From: PALSA-129 sp963842505
GTDB lineage: Bacteria > Acidobacteriota > Terriglobia > Bryobacterales > Bryobacteraceae
NCBI GenBank assembly: GCA_963842505.1
Contig: CAWJGZ010000001.1
Span: 1,550,001-1,614,000, forward strand
Length of the DNA stretch: 64,000 nucleotides
Direction: 5' to 3'
The notes beneath the pieces were generated by a model. That model ran no database searches and had not been told where the DNA came from. It saw only the letters and a list, made by a program, of their open reading frames with translations. Positions 63,842 to 64,000 of this stretch are shown one piece after another. The position numbers were made by a program, and so were the translations under genes. Position 1 is the stretch's first letter; the number at the start of each line of letters is the position of its first letter.

Positions 63842-64000
63842 ATGGGACACACCTCCCGGTCTGTCTTCTTCAACCAAGCGGATTGGTCTTTGGGTTTTGG
63901 GTCCAGTCACCTGTTGGGCAGTCCGGCGAAAAAGTCGCGCTACGAACGCTACTTCTGACGAAACATCCACAAGATAAGGACGCGCAGCGCCCGCAAAACG

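Overview
The window comes from a GC-rich soil bacterium that is most likely an Acidobacteriota member of the Bryobacterales / 'Candidatus Solibacter' type. The evidence is the protein repertoire: two giant TonB-dependent receptors with a carboxypeptidase-regulatory-like N-terminus, an acidobacterial VWFA-related protein, exported proteins ending in the Solibacter-type C-terminal domain (TIGR03437-like), NHL-repeat and M13/M28 exported proteins, and many palindromic intergenic repeats. Assignments rest on recognised motifs; no database search was run.

Layout. 1-2.1 kb: 5' half of a HypD-like glycyl radical enzyme and its radical-SAM activase. 2.4-7.0 kb: exported GH27 and GH51 glycosidases around an aldo/keto reductase. 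7.0-9.8 kb: small HTH protein, then an alkaline-phosphatase-fold protein whose catalytic residues are nearly all replaced, overlapping pyrD. 10-10.6 kb: VapBC. 10.7-14.4 kb: five-gene operon XRE regulator - NfeD - flotillin - PspA - small beta-carbonic-anhydrase-like protein. 14.5-20.7 kb: HEAT protein, BrnT/BrnA, NHL protein, M13 peptidase. 20.95-23.95 kb: two identical IS4-family elements in opposite orientation around two tandem 153-bp repeats, bounded by a 12-bp direct repeat. 24-28.7 kb: TPR protein, ACT protein, tRNA-Ser(CGA), modABC, ybaK. 28.8-34.4 kb: exported metallopeptidase, then gltX-glnS-carbamoyltransferase with 4-bp overlaps. 34.7-40.6 kb: TonB receptor and VWFA protein, coupled by a 1-bp overlap. 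41-45.8 kb: zinc-ribbon/repeat/membrane/LamG-like protein and a frameshifted TPR protein. 46-46.6 kb: REP-associated Y1 transposase between REP palindromes. 46.7-52.7 kb: aldo/keto reductase, M28 peptidase, second TonB receptor. 52.9-54.4 kb: IS1202-like element with a 17-bp target duplication. 54.5-57.8 kb: copA and copZ separated by a repeat island, divergent from a GNAT gene. 57.8-64 kb: NfrB-like glycosyltransferase with an MshEN domain, sugar transporter, exported lipase-like protein.

The gene content fits an organism that degrades plant and microbial polysaccharide and peptide outside the cell and takes products up through TonB receptors. The most unusual items are the catalytically stripped phosphatase-fold protein beside pyrD, the XRE-NfeD-flotillin-PspA-carbonic-anhydrase operon with its own palindromic operator, the zinc-ribbon/51-residue-repeat/LamG membrane protein, and the IS4 pair inserted in the stem-loop of an intergenic palindrome family.
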